Below are positions 45,784-57,398 of a stretch of DNA of 64,000 bases, piece by piece. This stretch comes from Siphonodentalium dalli. Its lineage: Eukaryota > Mollusca > Scaphopoda > Gadilida > Siphonodentaliidae. Under the pieces are notes generated by a model that was not told where the DNA came from, did no database searches, and saw only the letters and a program-made list of their open reading frames with translations. Where the stretch lies: the NCBI GenBank assembly GCA_032622095.1, contig CP136063.1, forward strand, positions 277,815,426 through 277,879,425, read 5' to 3'. Position numbers and translations under genes: made by a program. The stretch's first letter is position 1, and every line of letters begins with the position of its first letter.

Positions 45784-47249
45784 GGCGTTAGAGATAATAT
45801 GGCTGGCGACGGCTTGTGGCCAATATGGCTGGCGGCGGCGGCGTGCGATGGCGGCTTCGGGCTCTAGGTTAGGCCAAGGAAAATGTTTTATTCAGGAAAC
45901 TTGATCAACCTTATATTGTTGGTGCCGACCCTATTTATTTTTTGGAAACGGGCCAATTATTTATTTCGCTGATAACAAGAATAAAAACATAAGAACATTT
46001 ATATATATATAGCATGAACTTGAATGAAAAATTACGATGACTAAATTTGACGAACGAATATGACGGAATGAATATGTATCGGCTGTGTAAGAATCCCACA
46101 GTTCTCGGATGCACTTTGCTTATTATTATTATTAAACTGCTTTCTTTTACCATCCTTCCGAACAAAAGCATGGATCGAAAGAAGCTGACTTGATCTACTA
46201 CTGAAAGGGGCTCCAAGAATATATATTTATATAATATATTGTTATTTATATAGTTATATATTTATAATAAAGCTCATAATAAAATGTTGGACTCCTTACC
46301 TTGGTCATGATGTCAGATAATAATTGCACTGCTTATATACTGTATGTGGTCGGCATATGAAAGTGATTATCTATCACATGTTCTGAAGCCATCTCACCCT
46401 CTGAAGTGTGAGGTGTGATTAGTCGACTGCTTACTGTGTAAACAACCTGCTTCTATTGTTTTGATAGGATAGGAATGGGGACAATAACGGCTTCTAAGGG
46501 TTTCCCACACTCCATGTATATTTATTCTAATAGAAACTTTAATATCCAGAATGTGAAAACAGTTCATTATTGTTATTTATGAATTCGCCGGTTCGTCGTT
46601 CAAACCAACTAGTGTGATATACTAACAAACGTGCCTAAAGTAATCTAAATGTCAAAATTGATGGACATATCTCTGAAATATATCATAATCTGAACTTACA
46701 AATTAATATATTAATATATATTAACTTATTTACAACTTTAATACAAATGTAATACCCGGTCCAACTCGCCCCTGAAAGCTGGGCCATCTCGCCCCAAAAA
46801 CTGCCTGGGGTGAGTGGGCCCGGATCCTTTATTTTTCTCGGTTTCCAAAAAAAAATAAAATAATGGACAGTGGCAATATACCATATGCAATTCCCACCTA
46901 CCGCGCACTGTTTACACTGAGTACTTACGTTTGTTTGCAATAATACTATGACGCATGCAACTACTGGAACTAGTAGTAGTACTGCTTGCATACTTTAATA
47001 TTGTACTTTATAGTATGAATATAGCTGTGGATCACCTATGTGTCCACCCAACCATCCGTTAACGCAAAAAGATTGGTGTCAAATTAAACATGACATGTCT
47101 AAATACTGTCAAAATTCCATACTACGGCACCTTATTCTTCTTCGTCTGTAAGGTGCTACGTGTATACACAATATTGCACCGTGCATGAATCAAGGGTTTA
47201 AGGGTTCTGAATATATGCATTACTGGTAAGGATTTGTTTAAGTTATGAG
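45784..47249. other. Unassigned intergenic stretch
   Basis: Begins with a GGCTGGCGGCGGCGG-type repeat. On the minus strand near 46300 CATCATGACCAAG is followed by GTAAGG, a donor-like site downstream of TATATAAGC, but no linked exon was found. Confidence 0.3.
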
Positions 47250-47990
47250 GCTGGGTCACCATCAATTAATGAGTGAAAAACAACCCACTCTGACCAGCTG
47301 TTCCAATCTTCAACAGATCTGGGTATGAAGCTGAATTTGTAGGTGTCTGAGTCTGCTCTGGGTCTGATGAAATGTTTCGATTGCATTTTACTTGTAAACC
47401 TTTCTGTGGTTGAAGATGATTTATTGGAATATTTGTCGCACCTGTCAGACCCTCAATGAATAAACATAGGCGCAATATTTTTCTCCTCTCCTGCAGTGTC
47501 TGAAGTTTTAGAGATTCATCAATTTTGGTCACAAAAAATCTGCTGCCCTGATTTTGGACTTTGGTGATAGTATGAGGATCCCAAATAGAAGAAGAGTATT
47601 CCAGAAAGGTCGGATGAAGCCAGTGTAGGCTTGGAGTCTCACCTCTGTTAGGCACATACTTAAATTTCTTTTAAGAAGACCAAGGGTTCTGTTAGGTTTT
47701 TAACAAATATAGTCCATGTGCATATTCCACTTAAGATCCTAAATTTTATAGAATCCACCGGTTTTAGGGACGATCCTTCAAGTGTATAGCTGCTTAGAAT
47801 GGGTTCCTCTATGCGATGCAGGTGCAAGATGTTACATTTTACATACCCCATTCTCTGAGATGGTCGATGTCACATTGGAGCTCCACACAGTCACTTTTGG
47901 ATTTGATTTAATGGTAACAAACACAATCATCTGCAAAGAGTCTAATATCGGATTAAATTCCTTGCACTATGCTGAGAATAAAAAGGGTCC
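47250..47990 (-). pseudogene. CR1-like non-LTR element, C-terminal part (fragment 3)
   Basis: Reading on the minus strand from 47990: GPFLF, then LFADDCVCY (reverse-transcriptase catalytic Asp pair at about 47925-47936), KCNILHLHRIEEPILSSYTL, a frameshift, then LHPTFLEYSSSIWDPH, LQTLQERRKILRLCLF and NHLQP-type tail to about 47266. This order is the second half of the palm, the thumb and the C-terminal region of CR1/L2-like ORF2. Several frameshifts and stops, and codons missing between GPFLF and FADD, show it is long dead. Its upstream part resumes at 49314 after nested insertions. Confidence 0.88.
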
Positions 47991-47996
47991 CAGTAC

Positions 47997-49307
47997 CAGC
48001 CCTCATAATTGGCTACGGCAATCAGCCATGCCGAAGCCATTTGCTGAAGCAAACTGGGCCATGGCAAAGGATTGCCGTGGCGGATTGCCGAAGCTAGTGT
48101 TGTGCGGTTAACCGAGAAAACAACTCGGTTTCGGTTTTAAAAAATACCGACAGAAACCGACCGACGTGATTCTGCCCCAACCGACATTAGGTTTTTTTTT
48201 TGTATGTTTATTGTTCAATTGAATCGACTTGTTAGTTGATAGTGTTGTCAAATAATCGACCTCTCTGATCAATTATATATCATGTCCATTTCGTCTCAGA
48301 TATGTGTTGTTATAATATCGTATAAGCGTCATTGAGTTTCCAAACGAAACTGAAATGAGGAAGCATGTCGTTGTAAAAATGGGAATGCGAACAAAAAGAA
48401 ATGTTATATCACGTGGGAAATGGTCCAGTAGGTCGTTTACTTTTGTCACCTTTATTGTCAACTGTGCACTTTATTTGAATTGATGGCGTGTGCTGGACGA
48501 AACATTTTGTTCCGTGCGGAAATAAAGTCGGTAGTTAGAACTGCAATTTCTGAAACTTCATTCTCCCGGCTAATCGGTCAATAAAATTTAACTTTTATCT
48601 ATAACGTTCAACGAAATATTACGAGTTTGAGCCGGCCAATTGCCGTGTATACATGTACGTGCACTTATCAGCGTCTTGTTGATCGCGGCAGTTATTTTTG
48701 CGCGTAACGGTATCTCTAACCCACAAACTGAGCGGGAACATCAAACGCGTAATTACGTCACCATTGTCGAGGAACTGGGCACATGTCGCACTTGCTACAC
48801 CGTAAGTGATTGATTACCATGGCCTTTAAACAATATCGGTACCAATATATAAGTCGCACGGGACTTAATCATCTTGTATGCATGAAACGTCGCTGTATTT
48901 GCGTTTCCATTTTATGTTTTGATTTTGGTATGGTGGAAATATTTGTGTATAGTCGTTAAAAAAGTTTGAGTCAGCGTCTGGAAATATGGTCAGTCGGGCA
49001 CTACTATTTTGTGTTTGCTTAAACTTTATGGTTCAATATATGACTTTTATCTCACATTCTCATTAAAGTTCACGATTTAGCAACAGAGCAAGCTGTTCCC
49101 CAACTTATTATGACCCTCTGTAAGACTGTAACTGGTAGTGCCTGTTTTGTCCAGTTGTGTTGGACTAATTGCTATTATGTTAAGTGATTGCTTACTGAAA
49201 CCGAAACCGAAACCGAGTTTTTTTACCGAAAAAAACCGAAACCGAAACGTAAATTCTAAAACCTCACAACACTAGCCGAAGCCAAACAATTTGAATTAAG
49301 AGGGCTG
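47997..49307. mobile_element. Small DNA element with 6-bp duplication, enlarged by a nested hAT
   Basis: CAGTAC on both sides (47991-47996, 49308-49313). Ends are CAGCCCTCATAATT and AATTAAGAGGGCTG. Without the nested hAT (48095-49274) and one copy of its duplication it is about 123 bp. Excision in silico of one CAGTAC plus the element reunites the retrotransposon's PQGTVL with GPFLF. Confidence 0.85.
48095..49274. mobile_element. hAT-like element, 1180 bp, with ACCGAAACCG repeats
   Basis: Perfect 8-bp duplication GCCGAAGC (48087-48094, 49275-49282). Ends are TAGTGTTGTGCGGTT and CCTCACAACACTA. Subterminal ACCGA/TCGGT words at both ends (48111-48190, 49196-49250). Confidence 0.93.
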
Positions 49308-49313
49308 CAGTAC

Positions 49314-49723
49314 GGTCCCCTGAGGGACTCCAGACACCACACGAGAGCAGGAAGACTTACTGCCATTCACAACAATGCACTGTTTTCGGTAACACAGGAA
49401 TGAGTCGATCCATCGTAGAATGTTGGGGCGGATACCATAGTTGTGAAGTTTTGCTTTCAATAGTTCATGGGGCACTGTGTCAAAAGCTTTTTCGAAGTCC
49501 AGAAAGGAGTCAACTTGTTTCCTTTTGTCCAGCATGAAAGCCCAATCGTTGATGACATGAGCAAATCTGACTCGGCAACTGAATTATCTTGTGAGAGCGG
49601 GGGGATACCCTGGGAGTCCTTTTTGAGTCTGTTCACATATTTCCAGAATGGTTTGGAATCTGTTTTTATGTTTCCCACCAAGTTAGAGACATAATCATGA
49701 GATTTCACAATTTCTTGCACGAT
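49314..49723 (-). pseudogene. CR1-like non-LTR element, RT palm part (fragment 2)
   Basis: Minus strand: QEIVKSHDYVSNLVGN, KPFWKYVNRLKKDSQGIPPL, a frameshift, then VDSFLDFEKAFDTVPHELL (first catalytic Asp region), LHNYGIRPNILRWIDSFL, RKQCIVVNGSKSSCSRV and SGVPQGTVL. These are consecutive reverse-transcriptase motifs of the CR1-like clade. The fragment ends exactly at the CAGTAC duplication on one side and at the hAT duplication TGCACGAT on the other. Confidence 0.93.
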
Positions 49724-49830
49724 TAGTGTATTTCATAGTCGACTGGTCGAGGCCCAAAAGTCGCGTTGCGTCGACTAGTCGGTACCCGATATCAAAACTT
49801 TCAAACATAACATGGTACGGAAAATTCATT

Positions 49831-52800
49831 GTACAGCTATGCTCTCATTAAGCGACCTGTTTAACGAGGTTATGGGCCGGTACTTACCGCGGCGGAGGGC
49901 GGTTGACCCGCTGTACTGGGGCGGTAGTTTTACCGTTGGTTACCTCTAGGGCTGCAACATTTCACCGCGGTTTCGGTGAATCGCGATGTTTACCGGCGGT
50001 GCGATACGCGGTTCGTTTCGTAATTATTCAGGTATGTTTTCGATCCGCACTTTTTTGTCGCCCAAGCTCTCTGAGGGGACACTTTTCATTGGCTGTAACT
50101 GCAATGAAATGATTCCGTATTTTCCTTTTCTGTTAACCAATCAAAATTGTTCTTCCGCTATCGCGAGGGTCTGTTGAATATATTTGACATTTAAAATCAT
50201 TAACAAATTAACATGTCGGAAGTATCGCATAATAAAGTTCTCAGCCGGTCGGAGACGGGCCTGGCGGGGTAACTCGAAAAATTGTCGGGGCGCTGGCGAA
50301 GTTTAAATCGCCGGTGTGGAAGCACTTTGGGTTTCGTGCGTTCAATTTGAAAATCTGATGCCCTAAAGCAGTTTGTTTTCAGTTAATTTTAATTTTCATT
50401 GGAACATAAATGAATTATCCTCAAACAGAAATCATGACAGACGCAAAAACTAAAGGTTACTCGGAAGGATATCTCAAAACATGTGCACCCTTCAGCACTT
50501 TTTTTGGTGAGAGTGATCCCTTCAGCCTTAGGAATATTTAATTGCCAAATAACTGTACAGGGTGCCGAGATGGTATAACATCAAGTGTGGTCATAACTTC
50601 AGTACATCATGGCTGAATAATAGTACACATAATGGCTATTAATGCAACAGAACAATCAAAAGTTGTAAACTGGTTCAATTTTCAGTCTGGAATGTATCGC
50701 GATACGTATCGTATCATTGCAGAAAATCGTGATACGTATCGAATCGTGAGGTGGGCGTATCGTTGCAGCCCTAGTTACCACAGGTCACCGCGTTATTGGT
50801 GTTCGTTACCGTCGTACACCGCGTTATTTTTTTCGTGACCGCGTTCAATTTACCGCTAACGGCCCTCCATCGCGGTGAGAGAACACGTTGGAAACAAGGC
50901 CTCACACGGTGGGTAAATGATTATGAATAACTTTTCTATTGAATGAATACCTGTCAGCTGCACATAATTATGTATACGTAATGAATATAAATAAATAATA
51001 ATGCAATCGGAGTACATATGGGCAAAGTACATGAACATGTCGGGTTTACAAGTAACACATTACAAATTTTCACATACATCACGTTTAATCTCATGTCATG
51101 TACATATATGAAATATTTTTACCAGAAAATCAGATTATTATAATATTTTTAACCACGTCAGCGGTTTTTGAACTCAGTTATAGTTGCTTACGGCGATTAT
51201 GCAAAGCATTGTGGAGTAATAGTTTTGTTGTTAGCATCTATCTTACATATCATCAAATGATTTACGCACCCGATTCCTATATCGGTTTCCACTCATGAAT
51301 GCGGATTTTGTTGTTTTGTTTATGTTTCCAAAATCTAAATTTCTTATAAAATGGGAGAAGTAAATCCCCCATTTCTCTGAATTTGGCTGAAACCAGCGGG
51401 TACGGTGCATTAGTAATAGTCTGATTTTAGTCATAGAGGCCAGGGCGGCGTTCATTGCAGAAATATTCATATTCGTTCAAATCGCCATCAACGGAAGGAA
51501 TATTTAAAAATCTATAGTTTTGTTCATATGCCAAACATAATCGGCGCGTAAATAGTATATTGTCGTCAATACGTACGATTGTACGCATGCGTGAAATAGT
51601 AAAGCAATTTACAAACATTTGCGCCTCAAGATTTCTTGTCAGTGGGAATAAAATGTATAACTAAGAAAGTGTGGCAATGTCATGCAGCAAAGTTGTTATC
51701 GCCAATGTGCGCGACAAAAGACACACGCAAAACACCAAACATTGAAAGACACAACGTTGTCAAATCAGTCTTTGATTTTGTTACATGAACATTCATTGAG
51801 GTCGTCGGGCGGCATTGTTTGATGTGAAATTGCAACTTTTAGCGATGGCGTGCACTTGTGGTTCTTGGTGGGTCGCAGTATAAATTATAGTCACATATTC
51901 CTATCTAATCGGAAGAAAAACATGAATGGTGTTGGAAAGTTGACCTCTAAATATGTTTGTTTGGTTATATACAGAGGTTAACATTGCAACATAATTATTT
52001 TAAGTGATCGAATTTGGTGTGTTTTAGTCCTTGTTAGTTTATTCCTGATATGGTAGCAATAAAGAGCGTTTGTCTCACTTTTGTGCGACAAATATCTATA
52101 AATAGCTATTACGTGCGCAACATTTGAAAGATCGAATGAGCCTTCAAGGCCTTGTCTGTTTAAAGCCACGTGGCGGTTTGCTCTCCAAAATACACATAAT
52201 ATTATTCGCAATACCAACATAGATCGATAAATATCTGAACTACATTCTACGAGCATTATGTAAACTAAACGGATGCATTGAGGTAATGAAAATACAAGTG
52301 TCCAAAACACAAAACAGCCATTCGCGCGTCACATGTGTAGTTTTACTGAGAGCACCATCAACAAAACACAAATATTTATTTCACCCATTGAGGCCAGTTA
52401 TAAAAAGAATGACGACATCTTATAAGAGTCCCGTGTCCTATATTAACAAAGTCTGCCAGCTGCAGTATGATGTAATCAGTGACACGTGCTTTTGCACAGA
52501 ATGTATTTGTTTTCCCTGGATATACGGCAGTTCCACTTTGTGTCTTTTATTTCTAAGACAATAATTCCCTTTATACGAACAACTGGTGTTTCTGATTTGA
52601 AGTTAATGAATGTCAATAAAGTTAACAACGATATTTATTCTGGGAACTATTTAAATATTATCGTTCTCATTCAATTTGGGGATCACGTACATCTGAACAT
52701 TGATATAAACTATAGACTATAGATACGGGATTTACCGAGCTGTCTAAAATGGCCGAAATCATTTGTTCCCTTCCCGATAACCCACACTGCTTACAAATAA

Positions 52801-53312
52801 TGTCATTTATGGGAATTTTGGGCAATAAAACAACGAGACTAAAAGTGTTATAATATTTTAATATTCACATTTAATTGAAAAATTACTTTCTCAAAGTAAC
52901 TTATACTTACCTTTACTTAATCTGGAAGCCCGGTATATTTCCCGATACTCGGCTTTCATCTATTTCAATATTTAATAATACACTTCACGGTTCACAATCA
53001 TGGACGGAGAACGGCCGTCCTATTTAGAAAGATTGACGGTCAGACATCGAATCCCGTCATTAACCTCGTTACAAAAACGCTACTGCATAGCGGTAATGTC
53101 ACCGCGTTTGTGCGGTGCATTACCGCGTGGTACCAACATCCGTTACCGCTTGCAGTGCAGTGGTACCGCGAACGTCGCGGTGGTACCGCGGTACCTGCAT
53201 GGTAGTGCAACCGCGAATCGGCGGTATGTCGCGGTATTACACCGCGGTATTAACGCATGTACACCTCGTTAAAACAGGTCGCTTACTTTGAGCAGTGCTG
53301 TACATGGCGTAC
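49831..53312. mobile_element. Long-TIR element rich in CCGCGGTA words
   Basis: GTACAGCTATGCTCTCATTA and AGCGACCTGTTTAACGAGG at the left are mirrored by CCTCGTTAAAACAGGTCGCT, then TTGAGCAGTGCTGTAC, at the right. ACCGCGG/CCGCGGT words fill 49880-49946, 50774-50880 and 53080-53250. No clear target duplication. It contains the hAT 49947-50773. Minus-strand frames near 51243-51618 are unrecognised. Confidence 0.75.
49947..50773. mobile_element. hAT-like element, 827 bp
   Basis: Flanks GTTACCTC (49939-49946) and GTTACCAC (50774-50781), 8 bp with one mismatch. Ends are TAGGGCTGCAACATTTC and TATCGTTGCAGCCCTA. Same terminus type as the element at 1926-2613. Subterminal CGATACGTATCG words. Confidence 0.9.
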
Positions 53313-54035
53313 ACTGATGACTGATGCATTGACGGTCTATTGCATAGCGCATTTCCCTGCATGCGCTATTTGGGAAATAATACAGTAAACATCTTAATAT
53401 CTATCCAACACACTGAATGTAATTATATAATTAGACATGTGGTGGATAATGATTAGAAACACGATCATTTATACAGGTTTAAAATTTATTATCAGCGTTC
53501 GAGATTTCGTTTAGTCACGTGATCACCAATAAACCGATGCCGAGCGGTGTCACTATAAAATGTTAATGTTCCGACTAAATACGCCCTATAGTATAGGCTA
53601 CGTTGTAGAAAACGATAACCAGTTCTTAATGCCAGTATCATTTACCGGTATATACGGTAGCACCAATGACGTCGCCTTAAGCGACCTTCACACAGCATCG
53701 CATCATAACCCGACGATGCGAGATCAATTGAAATATACACAGTGTCCAGATCAAAGCGGTCTCCGACAAACGATAAAGCCGTGTCAATCATTGCCATCAT
53801 GTCGCAGTGATGTCTTTGACCTCAAACGACGAGTGAGACATTGTCTTGTCAATTTCATTCTTTCAATTAATAGTCGGGTCACCATGTGTGTCTATACTAG
53901 TAACACTGTCAATTCCGGGTGCCACCAACCGTTATACTTACTGTAACTTACGCGCAGTTTACACCATTTATGCCGGAATCGATCTTGAAAACGTTATACA
54001 TGTAACTAATACACTATGTTCCGACTAGTCGACAG

Positions 54036-55051
54036 TAGAGATGGGCGGTATTGAAATTTTAAGCTTGGTATCGGTATCGGTAAATTTTCGTCGATTTACC
54101 GCGGTATCGGTACGGTAATCGGTATTGCTATTAAATTACAAAACCAGAGCAGAAATTCCCGGTAACTCAAGTTTTTAACTGAACAATATACATGAAAATA
54201 TGCCCACGGATTTACTACATTCGCGACAACAGCTAAATGAGGAACACAATGACCTACACAATTATTCAATTAAGTGATATTCACACATCTCTTTGATCAT
54301 TTACATGTACACGCAAGCCGTCGCACCGCTTTTGAAAAGAATACGATATTGCATAATTGCATGGCTACAATATATATACGTGTCAATTTCGTCACATTTT
54401 CGCGTGTGAATAGAATTGTGAGTAGTAATCAGTGATCACAATTCACAAATCCCAATCAATAGCCGCAACGCCGAAATAAATCTTAGAATTTAATCAATTG
54501 ATGGATCTGTTCAATTTTTAGAAAGTGAAAGTAGATTTGATTCACTGTATAAATGAAATCGGACCTTATTTCTGTTTATGCCGCTTGCATTGTCGGTGTC
54601 TTTGAAGTCGCCAAAGCCACATGCTATATGGACTGCCACCACCTGAGTATTACACAGTGACAGTCAGTGTGGCATTGTCGACGTTACAATGTAGCATTAA
54701 GTCACAGCACTGCGTCTTTGATACACTGTGTAGTGTGTATCTATTCTAACAACTGCATTGATTGTTAGGCCCGTAACTAGGTCAGCCATCTGTGAGTGTT
54801 TATTCCTTTTGCTCGCTCAAGGCCTGTCAAACTGATGGATTTGTATAATTCTGAGAGTAATTTTAATTAAAGTACCGAATCAAAACTGTTTACTGAGAAA
54901 CTTTACTCAATACGAAGACACACAAGTTGGGCAACACATGAATAATTTCAGTACCGAAAATTCGGTATTTTTAGTTTTGATTCGGTACGGTAAATCGGTA
55001 TTACGCTGATACCGATACCGCACGGTAAATACCGAGTACCGCCCATCTCTA
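54036..55051. mobile_element. hAT-like element, 1016 bp, with GGTATCGGTA repeats
   Basis: Perfect 8-bp duplication GTCGACAG (54028-54035, 55052-55059). Ends are TAGAGATGGGCGGTATTG and GTACCGCCCATCTCTA. GGTATCGGTA-type words at both ends. Confidence 0.93.
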
Positions 55052-55129
55052 GTCGACAGCAAAATTCAGAGTCGACGTTCTGACATTTCAGCGTCGACTA
55101 CAGCTAGTCGATTAATCGTTTCAACCCTA

Positions 55130-55330
55130 TGCACGATAGATGAAGCTGTTTCCATTTGTTAAACAGCCGAGAACTGTGCATTTGTTTTGGCTCTGGCATG
55201 AGTTTTATTATGCCTCCTTATGAGCCGACGAATACTCTGTTACCCATGGTAGTGAAGTCCTTCCCCTTAAAATCTTGCTTGGAATATGTTTCTCAATTTG
55301 ATTAATTCGGTTGCATAGACTTGTGCTGTT
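55130..55330 (-). pseudogene. CR1-like non-LTR element, region before the RT (fragment 1)
   Basis: Minus strand, with frameshifts: INQIEKHIPSKILRGRTSLP, WVT, RRLIRRHNKTHARAKTN and KQMETAS, ending at the TGCACGAT duplication and continuing in fragment 2 as IVQEIVKSHDYVSNL. The P-W-[VI]-T and the basic RAK region lie between endonuclease and reverse transcriptase in this clade. The upstream limit is unclear; I see no endonuclease domain, so the element is probably 5' truncated. Confidence 0.75.
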
Positions 55331-55702
55331 TCTGTGGTGCAACCGAATCGGAGGTACTCGGTGAATTGAAGAAGTTTTAAACTGTTTTGCCCATATGTGA
55401 TTCCTGCATTAAATAGGGTAACACCGTTATATTCAAACCTTGAACTGACATATGTTAAATGAAATAGGAGCTTGCGTTGCCAGATGAGTATTTCCTTGGA
55501 CTTTCTCACAAACACGATGTGTGCATGGAATTACCAAATTTGCAAATCGCGATCTTTGTCTTTGATATACATATATTCTTTCCAACATTTTGGACTGTAT
55601 CAACCCGAAGCCAGGAGAAACATATATTTTTATAGTTTATTTGGACCGGAGAGTTCTATACTGAAAAATGGAAAATACACTTAAAAATGTACTTATATGT
55701 AC

Positions 55703-55892
55703 CTGAAAACATAATTTTCACAAAGGATCCATTGCAAACAGCATTGAACTCGCCAATGTCACCTTCTGGGCACGACTTGCCTCCCTTCTGTATAAATTCC
55801 TGCCGTTTGTTGATTGCTTCAATTACCTGTAGCCTACTGTTAGAACTTTGGTTCATAGCTGCTGTGATTTGGGTTTCACTGTCAAACTCCAT
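55703..55892 (-). CDS. Possible coding exon, unidentified protein
   Basis: From an ATG at 55892 the minus strand reads MEFDSETQITAAMNQSSNSR, LQVIEAINKRQEFIQKGG, KSCPEGDIGEFNAVCNGSF and VKIMFS. It then meets a donor-like site (TTTTCAG then GTACAT) at 55703/55702. Composition and amino-acid mix look protein-like and unlike the surrounding AT-rich frames, with an amphipathic helix-like start and two cysteines. I do not recognise a family. No following exon was found, since the sequence downstream is the dismembered retrotransposon. It could be a captured exon, the 5' exon of a gene with a very long intron, or chance. Confidence 0.35.
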
Positions 55893-56093
55893 GCAGGGTT
55901 TTACCTCACTTGATGGCGCGGCAACATTTTACCCACATTTGGTGGACTTCCCACGTCTACCTGTACAAGACTCGACTAAGTATGTGGCGATGAACCGTCG
56001 TTTGCAATACTATTAACTTCAAATGATAATTGTCGAGAGAAAAAAAGGCAGATTAAAAAAAACGTCCATGCGGTCGTCGCGATTAATATATAA

Positions 56094-57395
56094 GGCCAAA
56101 AAAAAAAGATATTATGTTTCCGATAACGGAGTGAAAAAATTAGGGTAGGTAGGTAGGGAATTTTTTATTTTTTTATTTTATTTTGATATTTTTTATCCAG
56201 CTGTAGAAATATTGAATTACCTCGACCAAAGTGACATAAAATGCCAACTTGTGTTGTGGGGAAAGTATTACTTGATAAATACAGTGGAAATATACTTTAA
56301 GATTGATGAAAGATCAAACTTACTTCATGCTTAAGTATGTTATTTATTATTCACATACCACATTTTCATAAATTTGGCTATAAACTTGGTACGAAATTGA
56401 TGTCACTAACTTTTATTAGAATTTTACCCATAATACTGCCATTATACCAAACTTGTATTGTGATGACTACATCTTGTATGGAGCCTGGAGGTAGCCAGTA
56501 CACACAACCTAGCATGCCTGGTTTTTGGAAACAGTAGCTGTATCCCTACTTAAACATATGTGGTGATAACCTCTATACAATTATACATACAAATACACTC
56601 ACACCATGTCTGTTGATAGTGTTCCTACCGGTACTCTCGGGCTCCAAATAAATGTGCAGGCCCAAATAATAGTGCAGGGGGGGGGGGGATTACATTGAAA
56701 GTTAATAACAGTACAGACCCAAATAATTGCACAGGGGAAACTCTTGAGCAAAACATCAACTATATAGTTAATTTTTTTATAGTACATGTAGGTCAAGCAT
56801 AGGAATCAACATAGTATGTGTCATGTAGTGTTTTATTCAATATTTAAATGTTCACATGTATGCCAAAATGTAATTGAATATGTACATGGATAAAACTATA
56901 AGCTCATCAATTTGGTATCAGAATCATATAAAAATCTTGAGTTTGTGCTGATTTCAATTTTCATAGCCTCAAAATTAATAAACTTGCAGACTCAAATAAT
57001 CACTGTGCAGGGGGGAAACTTCCTAAGAAAATAATAAATGTGAATGCATGTTTATTTGGAATCCATGAGTATGTTCCATAAGTCCCAAGCAAGGCATACA
57101 GGTAAAGCAGGCTTGAGATCCACTCTCATGAAATTAAAATTGCAAAATTCATGCCCATCAATCCAAAACCACCTGGGGCTTTTGAGACAACAGTCATTTC
57201 ATGGTCACTTTTCACAGGCATATGTTAGAAACCATGTGTTTTGCACACTAATGATCATCAATATTTATGAGCATTAGTAGTAAAAACAGTTAAAAAAAAA
57301 AAACATTTCTCAAATATCAATAAAAAGATTAGGGTCGGCGGGTTATTTTTAGGGTCGGTCGATGTACGGAAACATAGTATGTTTTTTCTTTGGCC
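56094..57395. mobile_element. Harbinger-like element 1 of a contiguous trio, 1302 bp
   Basis: Left TAA (56091-56093), right TGA (57396-57398). Ends are GGCCAAAAAAAAAAGATATT and AACATAGTATG...TTTGGCC type. Subterminal TTAGGGTAGGTAGGTAGGG at the left and TAGGGTCGGCGGG / TAGGGTCGGTCG at the right. Confidence 0.8.
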
Positions 57396-57398
57396 TGA

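Larger units (their letters stand above)
49724..55129. mobile_element. hAT-like element carrying three further elements, 5406 bp overall
   Basis: Perfect 8-bp duplication TGCACGAT (49716-49723, 55130-55137). Left end is TAGTGTATTTCATAGTCG; right end is ATTAATCGTTTCAACCCTA. Subterminal TCGACTAGTCG-type words on both sides. A left end of the same family (TAGTGTTGAAACGATTAG) is at 62475. Own sequence is only about 900 bp; no transposase recognised. Confidence 0.9.

Noticed and set aside
46280-46345. Promoter and first exon (TATATAAGC, ATGACCAAG then GTAAGG) on the minus strand
   Set aside because: The TATA word is too close to the ATG, and joining to endophilin exon 1 would give an out-of-frame start; no other partner exon.
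46683-46991. Possible secreted protein (hydrophobic start MQAVLLLVPVVACVIVLL, cysteines)
   Set aside because: The signal-like start comes from a low-complexity CTAGTAGTAG stretch; there is no splice or homology support.
55267-55515. 82-codon minus-strand ORF
   Set aside because: In the overlap with the retrotransposon another frame (INQIEKHIPSKILRGRTSLP) is the meaningful one; this ORF is its shadow.
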